Assembly (NCBI GenBank): GCA_051252095.1
Contig: JBPOFK010000005.1
Span: 1-64,000 of the forward strand
Length of the DNA stretch: 64,000 nucleotides
Source of the DNA: GCA-2401735 sp051252095
GTDB taxonomy: Bacteria; Pseudomonadota; Gammaproteobacteria; Burkholderiales; Methylophilaceae
Direction of reading: 5' to 3'
The notes below the pieces were generated by a model. That model ran no database searches and was not told where the DNA came from. It saw only the letters and a list, made by a program, of their open reading frames with translations. This document shows, piece after piece, positions 24,073-31,992 of this stretch. A program made the position numbers and the translations under genes. Numbering within the stretch: position 1 is the first letter of the stretch; every line of letters starts with the position of its first letter.

Positions 24073-24312
24073 ATGAATACAGAAGAGAACAGTGGTGCTT
24101 TGGACGATAAAACTTTATTTGAACTCTCAAGGTTGATAATGGAAGAGTCAGTATTGAATGGACCTGGGGTACTATCTCCTAGAGATCTCAATGCGATAAT
24201 TCAAGAAGCCTTTAAAAAATTTGCTCATGATGGTGGTTCAATAATTGATTTTGCAATTCCAGCACTTCGTTGCCTTTATCCACTAGATAAAACTCCCAGG
24301 GGAATTTTATGA
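24073..24312 (+). CDS. Hypothetical phage protein before the late promoter
   Basis: The 79-aa acidic helical protein (MNTEENSGALDDKTLFELSRL, ending LDKTPRGIL) has no recognised family. A short AT-rich spacer separates it from the Q-like gene and a weak Shine-Dalgarno precedes it. It could be an early or a separately controlled gene. Confidence 0.55.
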   Translation: MNTEENSGALDDKTLFELSRLIMEESVLNGPGVLSPRDLNAIIQEAFKKFAHDGGSIIDFAIPALRCLYPLDKTPRGIL

Positions 24313-24332
24313 TAAAAAATATCAACAATCAC

Positions 24333-24362
24333 TTGACACCGTTTAGACTAATTTGGTATAAA
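24333..24362 (+). promoter_or_regulatory. Strong sigma-70 promoter, candidate late promoter pR'
   Basis: A consensus TTGACA (24333-24338), an 18-bp spacer and TATAAA (24357-24362) give the best promoter-like site in the prophage. Transcription should start near 24369 and meet the terminator at 24394. TATTAT in the early transcribed region (24377-24382) resembles the -10-like pause element that Q-type factors use. Confidence 0.7.
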
Positions 24363-24393
24363 ACAGCTATTCTGTGTATTATTATATCTACTT

Positions 24394-24426
24394 AACCCGC
24401 AAAGCTTAACTGCCTGCGGGTTTTTT
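24394..24426 (+). terminator. Terminator directly after the late promoter, candidate tR'
   Basis: The arms AACCCGCA and TGCGGGTT are followed by a T tract and lie about 25 nt downstream of the expected start of the late transcript. Without antitermination the transcript would be about 55 nt long. Confidence 0.8.
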
Positions 24427-24460
24427 AATGTTTATTGAGGCTTGTCAGCCATGTAATTAA

Positions 24461-24946
24461 ATGCCAACTTCAGCACCAAGACCATGTAAACAACCTGGTT
24501 GTCGATCACTTACATATGCAGGCGCATATTGCGCCGACCATAAGAGGGAAAGACAGAAGCAAGCAGACGCTACTAGAAAAACATCAACGCAACGTGGTTA
24601 TGGTTATCGGTGGCAAAAAGCAAGTAAAGGTTATTTAAAATCGCATTTGTTGTGTGCGTGTGATGAGTGCAAGATTGAAATAAAAAAACAGAGAGACACC
24701 CTCGGCCTGTTAGATATACACGATGATAACTATTATCTCAGCATCAAATTCCCAGAGTTAGCAGCCAATGTTGTTGATCATATCAAGCCGCATGGCGGCG
24801 ATATGAGTCTGTTTTGGGATAGTAAGAACTGGCAACCGATGAATAAACGATGCCATGACAAGAAAACAGCAAAAGAAGACGGTGGATTCACAGGATCCAA
24901 GCAGCATAAGGGGGGTGGTCAAAAGTCTATACCCTTTTATCTCTAG
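24461..24946 (+). CDS. Phage HNH endonuclease, packaging-associated
   Basis: The 161-aa protein has an N-terminal zinc cluster (C9, C14, C24, H27) and a C-terminal HNH domain (NVVDHIKPHGGD, then NWQPMNKRCHDKKT). HNH proteins of this build, encoded directly before the P27-type small terminase, assist terminase in cutting cos sites in HK97-like phages; this role is known from the family. It is the first gene after the late promoter/terminator. Confidence 0.85.
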   Translation: MPTSAPRPCKQPGCRSLTYAGAYCADHKRERQKQADATRKTSTQRGYGYRWQKASKGYLKSHLLCACDECKIEIKKQRDTLGLLDIHDDNYYLSIKFPELAANVVDHIKPHGGDMSLFWDSKNWQPMNKRCHDKKTAKEDGGFTGSKQHKGGGQKSIPFYL

Positions 24947-25029
24947 ACCGTCTGTCAAGATGCATTTTTTTGTGCGGTAGTTTTAGTAGTAGGGGGGGGT
25001 GTGATATCCGTCTTAATTAGGTGATTTTT
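24947..25029. other. Non-coding gap before terminase, candidate cos region
   Basis: The 83-bp gap between the HNH and small terminase genes contains an eight-base G run inside TAGTAGGGGGGGGTGTGATATCC (in sections) and no gene. In cos phages with this gene order the packaging site lies here. No cos sequence can be proven by eye. Confidence 0.3.
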
Positions 25030-25590
25030 ATGAGTAGAGGTCCATTACCAAAGTCTGCAACAGTGCATCAGCTGCACGGCAACCCATCTAAAAAAAATTT
25101 AAAAAGTGTTATTGATACACTACACCCTGAAGTAGAAATACCAGGCTGCCCTCCGCACCTGCTGAAAGAAGCAAAAAAAGAGTGGAAGCGTATCACGCCA
25201 ATTTTAGAAAAATATGGTCTGATCTCTAAACTAGATCGCGCTGCATTATCACAGTATTGCCAGCAATGGGCCGTATTGGTTTATGCAGAATCACAAATTG
25301 CCAGGGCAATGAAACGCGCTGATCAACTCCGTATTGCAGCTGAAGAAAAAGGTGAAGAATATCTTGGTGGTGATGGTTTGGTTGAGCTGACTAAAAATGG
25401 CAATGTGATTTACTCGCCATATTATGTTATTGCAAATAAATCACGCTATACACTAGATCGCATGCTGGCAAATTTTGGCATGTCTCCTGCTGCGCGTGGT
25501 CGTGTGAGTCCAAGCAACAGATTACAAGCAGATATGTTTGGTGACAGTGAGGGTGCTGGTAGTCCATCAGGTGGTTTCGGTAGTTTATGA
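25030..25590 (+). CDS. Terminase small subunit, P27 family
   Basis: The 186-aa protein begins MSRGPLPKSATVHQLHGNPSKK, the P27 signature, and continues with CPPHLLKEAKKEWKRITPIL and a DRAALSQYCQQWA helix region. It recognises the phage DNA end and recruits the large subunit. A GTG at 25021 is possible but the ATG gives the conserved N-terminus. It overlaps the large terminase by 4 bp. Confidence 0.9.
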   Translation: MSRGPLPKSATVHQLHGNPSKKNLKSVIDTLHPEVEIPGCPPHLLKEAKKEWKRITPILEKYGLISKLDRAALSQYCQQWAVLVYAESQIARAMKRADQLRIAAEEKGEEYLGGDGLVELTKNGNVIYSPYYVIANKSRYTLDRMLANFGMSPAARGRVSPSNRLQADMFGDSEGAGSPSGGFGSL

Positions 25591-27296
25591 TTAAAGATTT
25601 TGGCGCGATTGCTACAGAATATGCACAAGATGTTGTTGATCAAAAAATCCCAGCATGCAAATGGCATTTTTTGGCATGCAAAAGACATCTAGACGACTTA
25701 GAAAAATCAAAGTCAGATGACTATAAATACATATTCAACCCTGAGTTAGTAGACCTTAAAGGTAAAACATACAGACCAGCGCAAAGGATCTGCCAATTCG
25801 CAGAACTGATGCCACACATTAAAGGTGAGTGGGCTTCTCGCGGTGAGCTTGTTAAGCTTGAACGCTGGCAGATATTTGTACTTGCATGCGCTTTTGGTTG
25901 GATAGTAAAGGACACTGGATTAAGGCGCTTCTGGTTTATTGATTTATTTGTTCCACGTAAAAATGCAAAGTCAATGAAAGGAGCCATTATTGGTTTGTTC
26001 GGACTGGCTGTAGACAACGAATTTGGCGCTGAAGTATATAGTGGAGCTACCAGCAAAGACCAGGCGTTTGAAATTTTTAGACCAGCCAGATTAATGGCTG
26101 TTGCCTCACCTGAATACCGCGCTAGGTATGGTGTTGTTACTAATATCTCTAACCTAGCTATCCAGGACACAAACAGTAAATTTGAGCCACTGATTGGTAA
26201 TCCAGGTGATGGTGCAAGCCCTAGTGTTGCGCTTGTTGATGAATATCACGAGCACAAAACTGACAGCATGTACGAAACAATGAGTACTGGTATGGGTGCG
26301 CGATCTCAGCCGCTGCTGGTGGTATTAACAACGGCTGGGGTTAATATTAGCGGGCCTTGCTATCAGCACCAGAAACAGTTACAAAAAATATTAGAAGGTC
26401 TTGAAGACGACGACCGCCGGTTTGGCATTATTTTCACCATCGACGAAGGTGATGATTGGACCAGTGAGGAAGCTTTAATAAAAGCGAACCCAAATTGGGG
26501 CATTTCTGTTAGTTCAGAATATGTATTATCACTACAAAAAGCTGCTATTTCAGATCCGCGTAAGCAGGCAATATTCAAAACTAAACATTTAAACGTTTGG
26601 GTGGCAAGTGCATCACCTGCATTTAATCTGGATAAGCTGATTAAATGTGGTGATCCATCGCTCAGAATAGAGGATTTCTATGGCGAGTCATGCTACATCG
26701 GCAATGACTTAGCGAGCAAAAACGATATTGCATCGACTGTTTTTGAATTTGTACGTGAAATAAAAGGTAAAAAACATTATTACGTTTTCAGCAAAAATTA
26801 TTTACCAGAAGCTGCAGTAGAAAAGCCTGAGAACGGCCATTACAAGGGTTGGGTGATTGAGGGTCACATCATTCAAACACCTGGTAACATGATTTCTCTG
26901 CAGCAAATTGAAGACGATACAGTTGCAGTTGCTGAAAAAGTTACTGTAGAAGAGGTGGCTATGGACTCTTGGGGCGCTCGAGAAATGGCCCCAAACTTGC
27001 AAGATCTTGGCTATATAGTCATTGATGTGCCAATGAATGTACGGCATTTAAGTGAACCAATGAAAGATATTGCTGCATTAATCGATGATGGTAGATTTCA
27101 TCACGATGGGGATCCAGCATTTATCTGGATGATGAGTAATGTTGAAGTTAAAGAAGATCACAATAGTAACTGGTTCCCTCGTAAACAAAGCCCAGAAAAG
27201 AAAATAGATGCAGCTGTTGCAACGATCGTTTCACATGGTCGTGCGATGTTAGGCACAACTAATGAAGACGAATTACCTGAGATTATTTCCTTATGA
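25587..27296 (+). CDS. Terminase large subunit
   Basis: The 569-aa DNA-packaging motor has an atypical Walker A of the HK97-type terminases (VPRKNAKSMKGAII, about 128-139), Walker B-like ALVDEYHEHK, a coupling motif VVLTTAG, and a C-terminal nuclease domain (YIGNDLASKNDIAST, with later DSWGAREMA). It couples ATP hydrolysis to DNA translocation into the prohead and cuts the DNA. Full length, no gap. It overlaps the portal gene by 4 bp. Confidence 0.95.
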   Translation: MIKDFGAIATEYAQDVVDQKIPACKWHFLACKRHLDDLEKSKSDDYKYIFNPELVDLKGKTYRPAQRICQFAELMPHIKGEWASRGELVKLERWQIFVLACAFGWIVKDTGLRRFWFIDLFVPRKNAKSMKGAIIGLFGLAVDNEFGAEVYSGATSKDQAFEIFRPARLMAVASPEYRARYGVVTNISNLAIQDTNSKFEPLIGNPGDGASPSVALVDEYHEHKTDSMYETMSTGMGARSQPLLVVLTTAGVNISGPCYQHQKQLQKILEGLEDDDRRFGIIFTIDEGDDWTSEEALIKANPNWGISVSSEYVLSLQKAAISDPRKQAIFKTKHLNVWVASASPAFNLDKLIKCGDPSLRIEDFYGESCYIGNDLASKNDIASTVFEFVREIKGKKHYYVFSKNYLPEAAVEKPENGHYKGWVIEGHIIQTPGNMISLQQIEDDTVAVAEKVTVEEVAMDSWGAREMAPNLQDLGYIVIDVPMNVRHLSEPMKDIAALIDDGRFHHDGDPAFIWMMSNVEVKEDHNSNWFPRKQSPEKKIDAAVATIVSHGRAMLGTTNEDELPEIISL

Positions 27297-28618
27297 ATGA
27301 AACCTGGTATGACACAGAAAAAGTTGCGTATAAAGGCAGCAGCATTCTGACAAAATGGAAGGCCGATCGAGAAGCAGAACGCAATGAGATTAACGCGCTT
27401 GGTGAAAATGGTACGCAGATCGGTTTATCACCAGAGCAACTTTATGAAACATTAATGGGTACTGGCGGCGGCAGCTATACTGGTCAAGCAGTAAATGAAG
27501 AAACAGCAATGAGAGTTTCCGCTGTTTACGGTTGTGTCTCATTGATCTCTGGTGTTATTTCAAGTTTACCAATGACGGTTTATGAGCGAACATCATCTGG
27601 TCGGCTTGCTGTTCCTAATCATGATTACTGGTGGCTTTTGAATGAGCAGGCAAATAAAGATATCACCGCTTCAGTCATGATGACATGGTTGGTCAGCTCA
27701 ATGGATTTTCAAGGTGATGCTTTCGTAGAAATATTAAGACCATCGCGTTATAGCAATAAAGTTTCTGGTTTGGAGCCACATCATCCACTAAGGGTGACAC
27801 CGTTTAGAGAGCAAAAAAGCAAAAGATTATTTTATCGAGTAACACCTGCTGATGGTTCCGAGCAATATATTCTTGACTCATCAGACATGATTCATGTGCC
27901 AACCCTTGGGTTTAACGGTATCAGAAGCGTATCGCCAATTAGTTGGGCAGCTCGACAAAATATTGGAATCGCATTAGCTGCAGAGGAGTATAGCGCCAAG
28001 TTTTTTAAAAACGGCGCCACTAATCAGATTGCTTTAAAAACTGATAAAAAATTGGATAAAGAGCAAACAGAATTATTGCGGTCTAGTTACTTGGCAAAAT
28101 ATGCTGGTAATTCAAATTACCATATGCCAATCATCCTCAGTGGAGGTTTGCAGCTCGAAACAATTTCAATCAATCCTGAAGACGCAGCGCTCATTACAAC
28201 CAGGCAGTTTACTGTTGAAGAGATTTGCCGAGTTTTCCGCGTGCCGCCACATATGGTTGGTCACACATCTAACACCACTTCGTGGGGGACTGGTATTGAG
28301 CAGTTGTCGCTTGGTTTTGTTAAATACACACTTCGACCTGTGTTGACTGCAATCCAACAAGAACTCAATCGCAAGCTATGGCCATACGATCCAAAATACT
28401 TTGTTAAGTTTGATACATCAGAAGCTGAGCGTGGGGATCTTAAATCACAATTTGAGGCATTTAGAATCGCGCTTGGCCGTGCAGGAGAACGTCCATTTAT
28501 GGATCAAAACGATGTTCGCAACTTTATCAACCTACCTGAGTGGTCAGATGGTAATGACCACAGTGCTTTAGTGAAATCAAACAACTCCACTGGGAAGGAC
28601 ACTGAACCCAATGAATAA
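27293..28618 (+). CDS. HK97-family portal protein
   Basis: The 441-aa protein has the HK97 portal pattern: AVYGCVSLISGVISSLPM near residues 80-100, GFNGIRSVSPISWA, AAEEYSAKFFKNGA and FTVEEICRVFRVPPHMVG. Twelve copies would form the channel at one capsid vertex. It overlaps both neighbours (terminase by 4 bp, protease by 8 bp), typical of a late operon. Confidence 0.95.
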   Translation: MNETWYDTEKVAYKGSSILTKWKADREAERNEINALGENGTQIGLSPEQLYETLMGTGGGSYTGQAVNEETAMRVSAVYGCVSLISGVISSLPMTVYERTSSGRLAVPNHDYWWLLNEQANKDITASVMMTWLVSSMDFQGDAFVEILRPSRYSNKVSGLEPHHPLRVTPFREQKSKRLFYRVTPADGSEQYILDSSDMIHVPTLGFNGIRSVSPISWAARQNIGIALAAEEYSAKFFKNGATNQIALKTDKKLDKEQTELLRSSYLAKYAGNSNYHMPIILSGGLQLETISINPEDAALITTRQFTVEEICRVFRVPPHMVGHTSNTTSWGTGIEQLSLGFVKYTLRPVLTAIQQELNRKLWPYDPKYFVKFDTSEAERGDLKSQFEAFRIALGRAGERPFMDQNDVRNFINLPEWSDGNDHSALVKSNNSTGKDTEPNE

Positions 28619-29393
28619 TTTATTTAAACTATTTGCGTTAAATAAAAATAACTCGCAGCGAAAATTTGAAATAGTCAATTCAGACGACAATAGTGAAGTC
28701 ACCATTTATTTGTATGATGCAATTGTGTCTGATGATCTTACTGCAGAATGGTGGGGTGGAGTGTCAGCCCCCAGCTTTGTAAAAGAACTTAACTCAATTG
28801 ATGCTCCAGTTATCAACTTGCGCATTAATTGTCCAGGCGGCGATGTTTTTGGTGGCCGCGTGATGGAGAATGCAATTCGTCAGCACAAATCACAAATTAT
28901 TGCTCATATTGATGGTTATGCAGCGAGTGCGGCCAGTTACGTTGCGCTTGCTTGTGATGTTGTCAACATAGCAAAAGGCGGCTTTTTTATGATCCACAAA
29001 GCCTGGTCATTGGCTTTTGGTAACTCAGATGATTTTTTAAAAGAAGCGGACTTGCTAGATAAGATAGATCAGTCATTAATCAATACATATGTTGATGAAA
29101 CAAATCTCAGCAAAGAAACCTTAACTGAAATGATTGCCTCAGAGACTTGGATCAATTCTGAGGAGGCTATCGAATGGGGTTTTGCAGATAATATATCTGA
29201 GACTAAAGCCAAAGCTTCTGTCTGGGATCTAAGTGCATACGCAAAACCGCCAACCCAGCCAGTTGACACAAAAGAAACTGCCGCAAACACCAACGTTCTA
29301 AATACAGAAGATCCATTATTATTTTTAAATCAAGATCATCGTGATCGCCAGTTGCAGCGTGTTAATGCGCTGGCTCACACCAGAATCAGTTAG
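28611..29393 (+). CDS. Prohead protease, ClpP-type serine protease
   Basis: The 260-aa protein carries the ClpP fold motifs: LRINCPGGDVFGG, the nucleophile region IDGYAASAASYVAL (Ser near residue 107) and the histidine in GGFFMIHKAW (about 132). In HK97-like phages such proteases process the scaffold or delta domain of the capsid. It sits between portal and capsid as expected. Confidence 0.92.
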   Translation: MNNLFKLFALNKNNSQRKFEIVNSDDNSEVTIYLYDAIVSDDLTAEWWGGVSAPSFVKELNSIDAPVINLRINCPGGDVFGGRVMENAIRQHKSQIIAHIDGYAASAASYVALACDVVNIAKGGFFMIHKAWSLAFGNSDDFLKEADLLDKIDQSLINTYVDETNLSKETLTEMIASETWINSEEAIEWGFADNISETKAKASVWDLSAYAKPPTQPVDTKETAANTNVLNTEDPLLFLNQDHRDRQLQRVNALAHTRIS

Positions 29394-29409
29394 CGCGCCG
29401 CGCACTGGT

Positions 29410-29458
29410 AAATCCGCCCACATTTGTGGGCTTTTTTTTAACCCGCGTTTGCGGGTTT
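29410..29458 (+). terminator. Two tandem hairpins between protease and capsid genes
   Basis: GCCCACATTTGTGGGC followed by seven to eight T, then AACCCGCGTTTGCGGGTTT. Both look like intrinsic terminators in the middle of a late operon; they could raise capsid over upstream messages by RNA stability or be ignored by Q-modified polymerase. Confidence 0.7.
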
Positions 29459-29485
29459 ATTCGTTTTCATGAAAGGAAACCTATT

Positions 29486-30766
29486 ATGAGCACAAAATTA
29501 GCTCAATTGCGCGAGCGCCGTAACGCTGTTGCTAAAGATGCGAACGCACTTAATAACAAATATCCAGCTGATCAACGCATGCCAAAGGAAGATGGTGAGA
29601 AACTAGATAACCTTTTAGCACAAGTACAAGAAATTGATGCAGAAATAGACCGTGAAGTCCGCGCGAACAGTTTGCTCAATGCGGATGATAATACAGTTCA
29701 GGACGCTTTGCGCAACCAATTCACAGTTGATCCTCAAAACCATTCTGAAGAAACGCAAGCATTGCGTGCGTATTTGATTGGCGGGGTTAGTAATTTAACA
29801 CAGGAGCAGCGCTCTGCAATGTCTGCGCGCGTTAATCCAGATATTGCATCAGCAATGGCCAGTCTGCCTAGAAATGCCATGTCTACAACTACGCCTGGCG
29901 AAGGCGGCTATACCACATCGCCTGAGTATTATCGTCAGCTAGAGGAAGCCATGCTCGCATTTGGTGGTATGCGTGAAGTCTCAACAACTATCCGTACTGC
30001 AACAGGTACACAAATGAATTTCCCGACAGCGGATGCAACAGCTGAAGAAGGGGAGATTGTTGGTCAAAATTCTGGTGCCAATCTTGGTGAAACTACGTTT
30101 GGTAATGCAACGATGGATGTATATAAATATTCATCTAAAAAAATTGCGCTTCCATTCGAGCTATTGCAGGATACTTTTATTGATATCGAAGGTTATATTA
30201 ATGCATTGTTGGCAATTCGTTTGGGCCGCATCCAAAACAAACACTTCACGATTGGCACAGGTACAAGTCAGCCACGCGGACTAGTTACAGCTTCAGGATT
30301 GGGCAAGGTAGGAACCACTGGACAAACCTTAACTGTTACATACGATGATCTGGTTGAGTTAGAACACTCTGTTGACCCTGCATATCGTGGTGCACCTGGT
30401 GTTGGTTTTAAGATGCATGACTCATCACTAAAGGTCGTGCGTAAGATCAAAGACAGTAATGGTCGTCCGATTTTTGTTCCAGGTTATGAGCAAGGCAATC
30501 CCGGTGGCGCACCCGATCGTTTATTAAACCGTCCGATCAACATCAACCAAAATATGCCAGTCATGGCTGCGAATGCAAAATCAATTTTGTTTGGCGACTT
30601 TAAAAAATACATTATCCGTGACGTAATGGACTTAACTTTGTTCCGCATGACTGATAGTGCATTTACATTGCTTGGCCAGGTTGGTTTCGTGGCATTTATG
30701 CGTTCTGGTGGCAACTTTGTTGATGCTGGCGGCGCGGTTAAACACTATCAAAACTCTGCAACTTAA
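29486..30766 (+). CDS. Major capsid protein, HK97 fold
   Basis: From the ATG at 29486 (AAAGGA site upstream) the protein has 426 residues. Residues about 1-110 form a charged coiled-coil delta/scaffold domain (LRERRNAVAKDANAL, VQEIDAEIDREVRA). The mature capsid domain follows with GEGGYTTSPEY, EEGEIVGQNSG and GTGTSQPRGLVTA, typical of HK97-fold capsids. The upstream protease probably removes the N-terminal domain near residue 110-130. The start at 29426 would read through the hairpin region and is not used. Confidence 0.95.
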   Translation: MSTKLAQLRERRNAVAKDANALNNKYPADQRMPKEDGEKLDNLLAQVQEIDAEIDREVRANSLLNADDNTVQDALRNQFTVDPQNHSEETQALRAYLIGGVSNLTQEQRSAMSARVNPDIASAMASLPRNAMSTTTPGEGGYTTSPEYYRQLEEAMLAFGGMREVSTTIRTATGTQMNFPTADATAEEGEIVGQNSGANLGETTFGNATMDVYKYSSKKIALPFELLQDTFIDIEGYINALLAIRLGRIQNKHFTIGTGTSQPRGLVTASGLGKVGTTGQTLTVTYDDLVELEHSVDPAYRGAPGVGFKMHDSSLKVVRKIKDSNGRPIFVPGYEQGNPGGAPDRLLNRPININQNMPVMAANAKSILFGDFKKYIIRDVMDLTLFRMTDSAFTLLGQVGFVAFMRSGGNFVDAGGAVKHYQNSAT

Positions 30767-30835
30767 TTTTCAGATTTAAGTTGAATGTTCAAACAGGGTT
30801 GCTTTTGCAACCCTTTATTTTGAAGGGAATGAACA

Positions 30836-31315
30836 ATGGCAGGCAAAAAATCGAGTGCACGAGCACTAGTCGACTTTTATGATCAAGGAGTAAAAGTTAA
30901 GGCTGGCTGTATCGTGATTGGTGATCATGAACTTATTAAAAATTTAGCAAAAGAAGGCTCTGTAGATCCAGCAGCTGCAGCTGTTAAATATTGCAAGTCT
31001 GAGGGTGCAGCTGAGGTTGAATTAGTTGGTAATGGTAGTTTGAGTGCCGAGCAAGCGAAAGCAGAAGCAGAGGCTAAAGCAGAAGCAGAAGCAGAGGCTA
31101 AAGCAGAAGCAGAAGCAGAGGCTAAAGCAGAAGCAGAAGCAGAGGAAAAAGCAGAAGCAGAAGCAGAGGAAAAAGCAGCTGCAATTAAAGCTGCAGAAGA
31201 TAACCTGCAAGCAGCCAACGAGTCTCTTGCTGCAGCAAAGTCTGATAAGGACAAAGAAGCAGCGCAAAACTTGGTTAATGAAGCACAGGCAGCGTTAGAC
31301 GCACTTACTAAATAA
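30836..31315 (+). CDS. Hypothetical head-module protein with Ala/Glu/Lys repeat helix
   Basis: The 159-aa protein has an N-terminal domain (about 1-65, VDFYDQGVKVKAGCIVIGDHE). A repeat of AKAEAEAE/EKAEAEAE type (about 73-117) from 24-bp DNA repeats follows, then a coiled-coil tail (NLQAANESLAAAKSDKDKEA). The repeat should form a long single alpha-helix. Position after the capsid gene suggests a decoration, head-completion or assembly role; no family is recognised. Confidence 0.7.
   Translation: MAGKKSSARALVDFYDQGVKVKAGCIVIGDHELIKNLAKEGSVDPAAAAVKYCKSEGAAEVELVGNGSLSAEQAKAEAEAKAEAEAEAKAEAEAEAKAEAEAEEKAEAEAEEKAAAIKAAEDNLQAANESLAAAKSDKDKEAAQNLVNEAQAALDALTK
31055..31186 (+). repeat. 24-bp tandem repeats inside the head-module gene
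   Basis: Three units (31073, 31097, 31121) start GCTAAAGCAGAAGC and end CAGAGCAGAG-like; a fourth unit (31145) and a partial fifth (31169) start GAAAAAGCAG instead. The unit encodes eight residues, so copy-number change keeps the frame. Confidence 0.85.
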
Positions 31316-31335
31316 TCTAACAGCGCCAATATCAA

Positions 31336-31362
31336 GCCCACTCCTTTTGAGTGGGTTTTTTT
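31336..31362 (+). terminator. Rho-independent terminator after the repeat-protein gene
   Basis: The stem CCCACT/AGTGGG with a seven-base loop is followed by seven T residues. Like other intrinsic terminators in this late region it must be passed for the tail genes to be expressed from the late promoter. Confidence 0.75.
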
Positions 31363-31390
31363 ATTGCCACTGAATAATGAGAGGTTCACG

Positions 31391-31612
31391 ATGAAAATTG
31401 AGATTTTGACCACTTTCAAAGATGGTCGAGATGAGTTTGTCCAGGGTGACACTCGTACCGTTGAGGATAAACGCGGTGCGGGTTTTATAGCAAATGGATG
31501 GGCTAAAAATACAGATCCAAACGCTGAAGAAATTGAGGTAAATGCTGCAAGTGGTTCTGTAGATTTACAAATCAACAACGTTGGACATAAAACTGGAGAT
31601 CGTCATGGGTAA
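31391..31612 (+). CDS. Hypothetical head-module protein
   Basis: The 73-aa protein begins MKIEILTTFKDGRDEFVQGD and has RGAGFIANGWAKNTDP, a pattern of small proteins encoded near capsid genes, perhaps head-associated. I start at the ATG at 31391 (GAGG upstream) instead of the TTG at 31364. It overlaps the next gene by 8 bp. Confidence 0.65.
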   Translation: MKIEILTTFKDGRDEFVQGDTRTVEDKRGAGFIANGWAKNTDPNAEEIEVNAASGSVDLQINNVGHKTGDRHG

Positions 31613-31985
31613 ACGGGCAGATGATAGCGTCATGGACTCTTTGCTTGATCATCTGTCAGGCACGGTCACAAAGCAGGTTTTATGCTCAGCTGAGCCAACA
31701 ACCTTTACTGAAGCCAATGTCACTTTTGCGCTAGCTGATGTTACGCTAACATCTGGTGATTTTTCTAAAGCAAATGGTGATGTATCTGGTCGTAAAACAA
31801 CCGTTGCTGCAAAATCAGGCGCGCTCATTGATGCAACTGGTAACGGTACGCATGTTGCTCTATTGGATGTAGCAAACAGTATTGTGAAAGAAGTAACAAC
31901 TTGTACTACACAAGCTGTAACGGCCAATGGTACCAATGTCGTTAATTTCCCTGCATGGGACATTGAAGTTGCAGATCCTACTTAG
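31605..31985 (+). CDS. Hypothetical virion-module protein
   Basis: The 126-aa protein from the ATG at 31605 (GGAG 8 bp upstream) is Thr/Ala/Val-rich with beta-strand propensity (VTFALADVTLTSGDF, KEVTTCTTQAVTANG). It resembles small beta-rich structural proteins in phage head-to-tail regions. Function not recognised. Confidence 0.65.
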   Translation: MGKRADDSVMDSLLDHLSGTVTKQVLCSAEPTTFTEANVTFALADVTLTSGDFSKANGDVSGRKTTVAAKSGALIDATGNGTHVALLDVANSIVKEVTTCTTQAVTANGTNVVNFPAWDIEVADPT

Positions 31986-31992
31986 TTTTTAA

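Noticed and set aside
30925..31578. 217-codon minus-strand frame opposite the repeat-protein gene
   Set aside because: Its length is a consequence of the repeat DNA lacking stops on the opposite strand; Ser/Ala-rich shadow with no Shine-Dalgarno.
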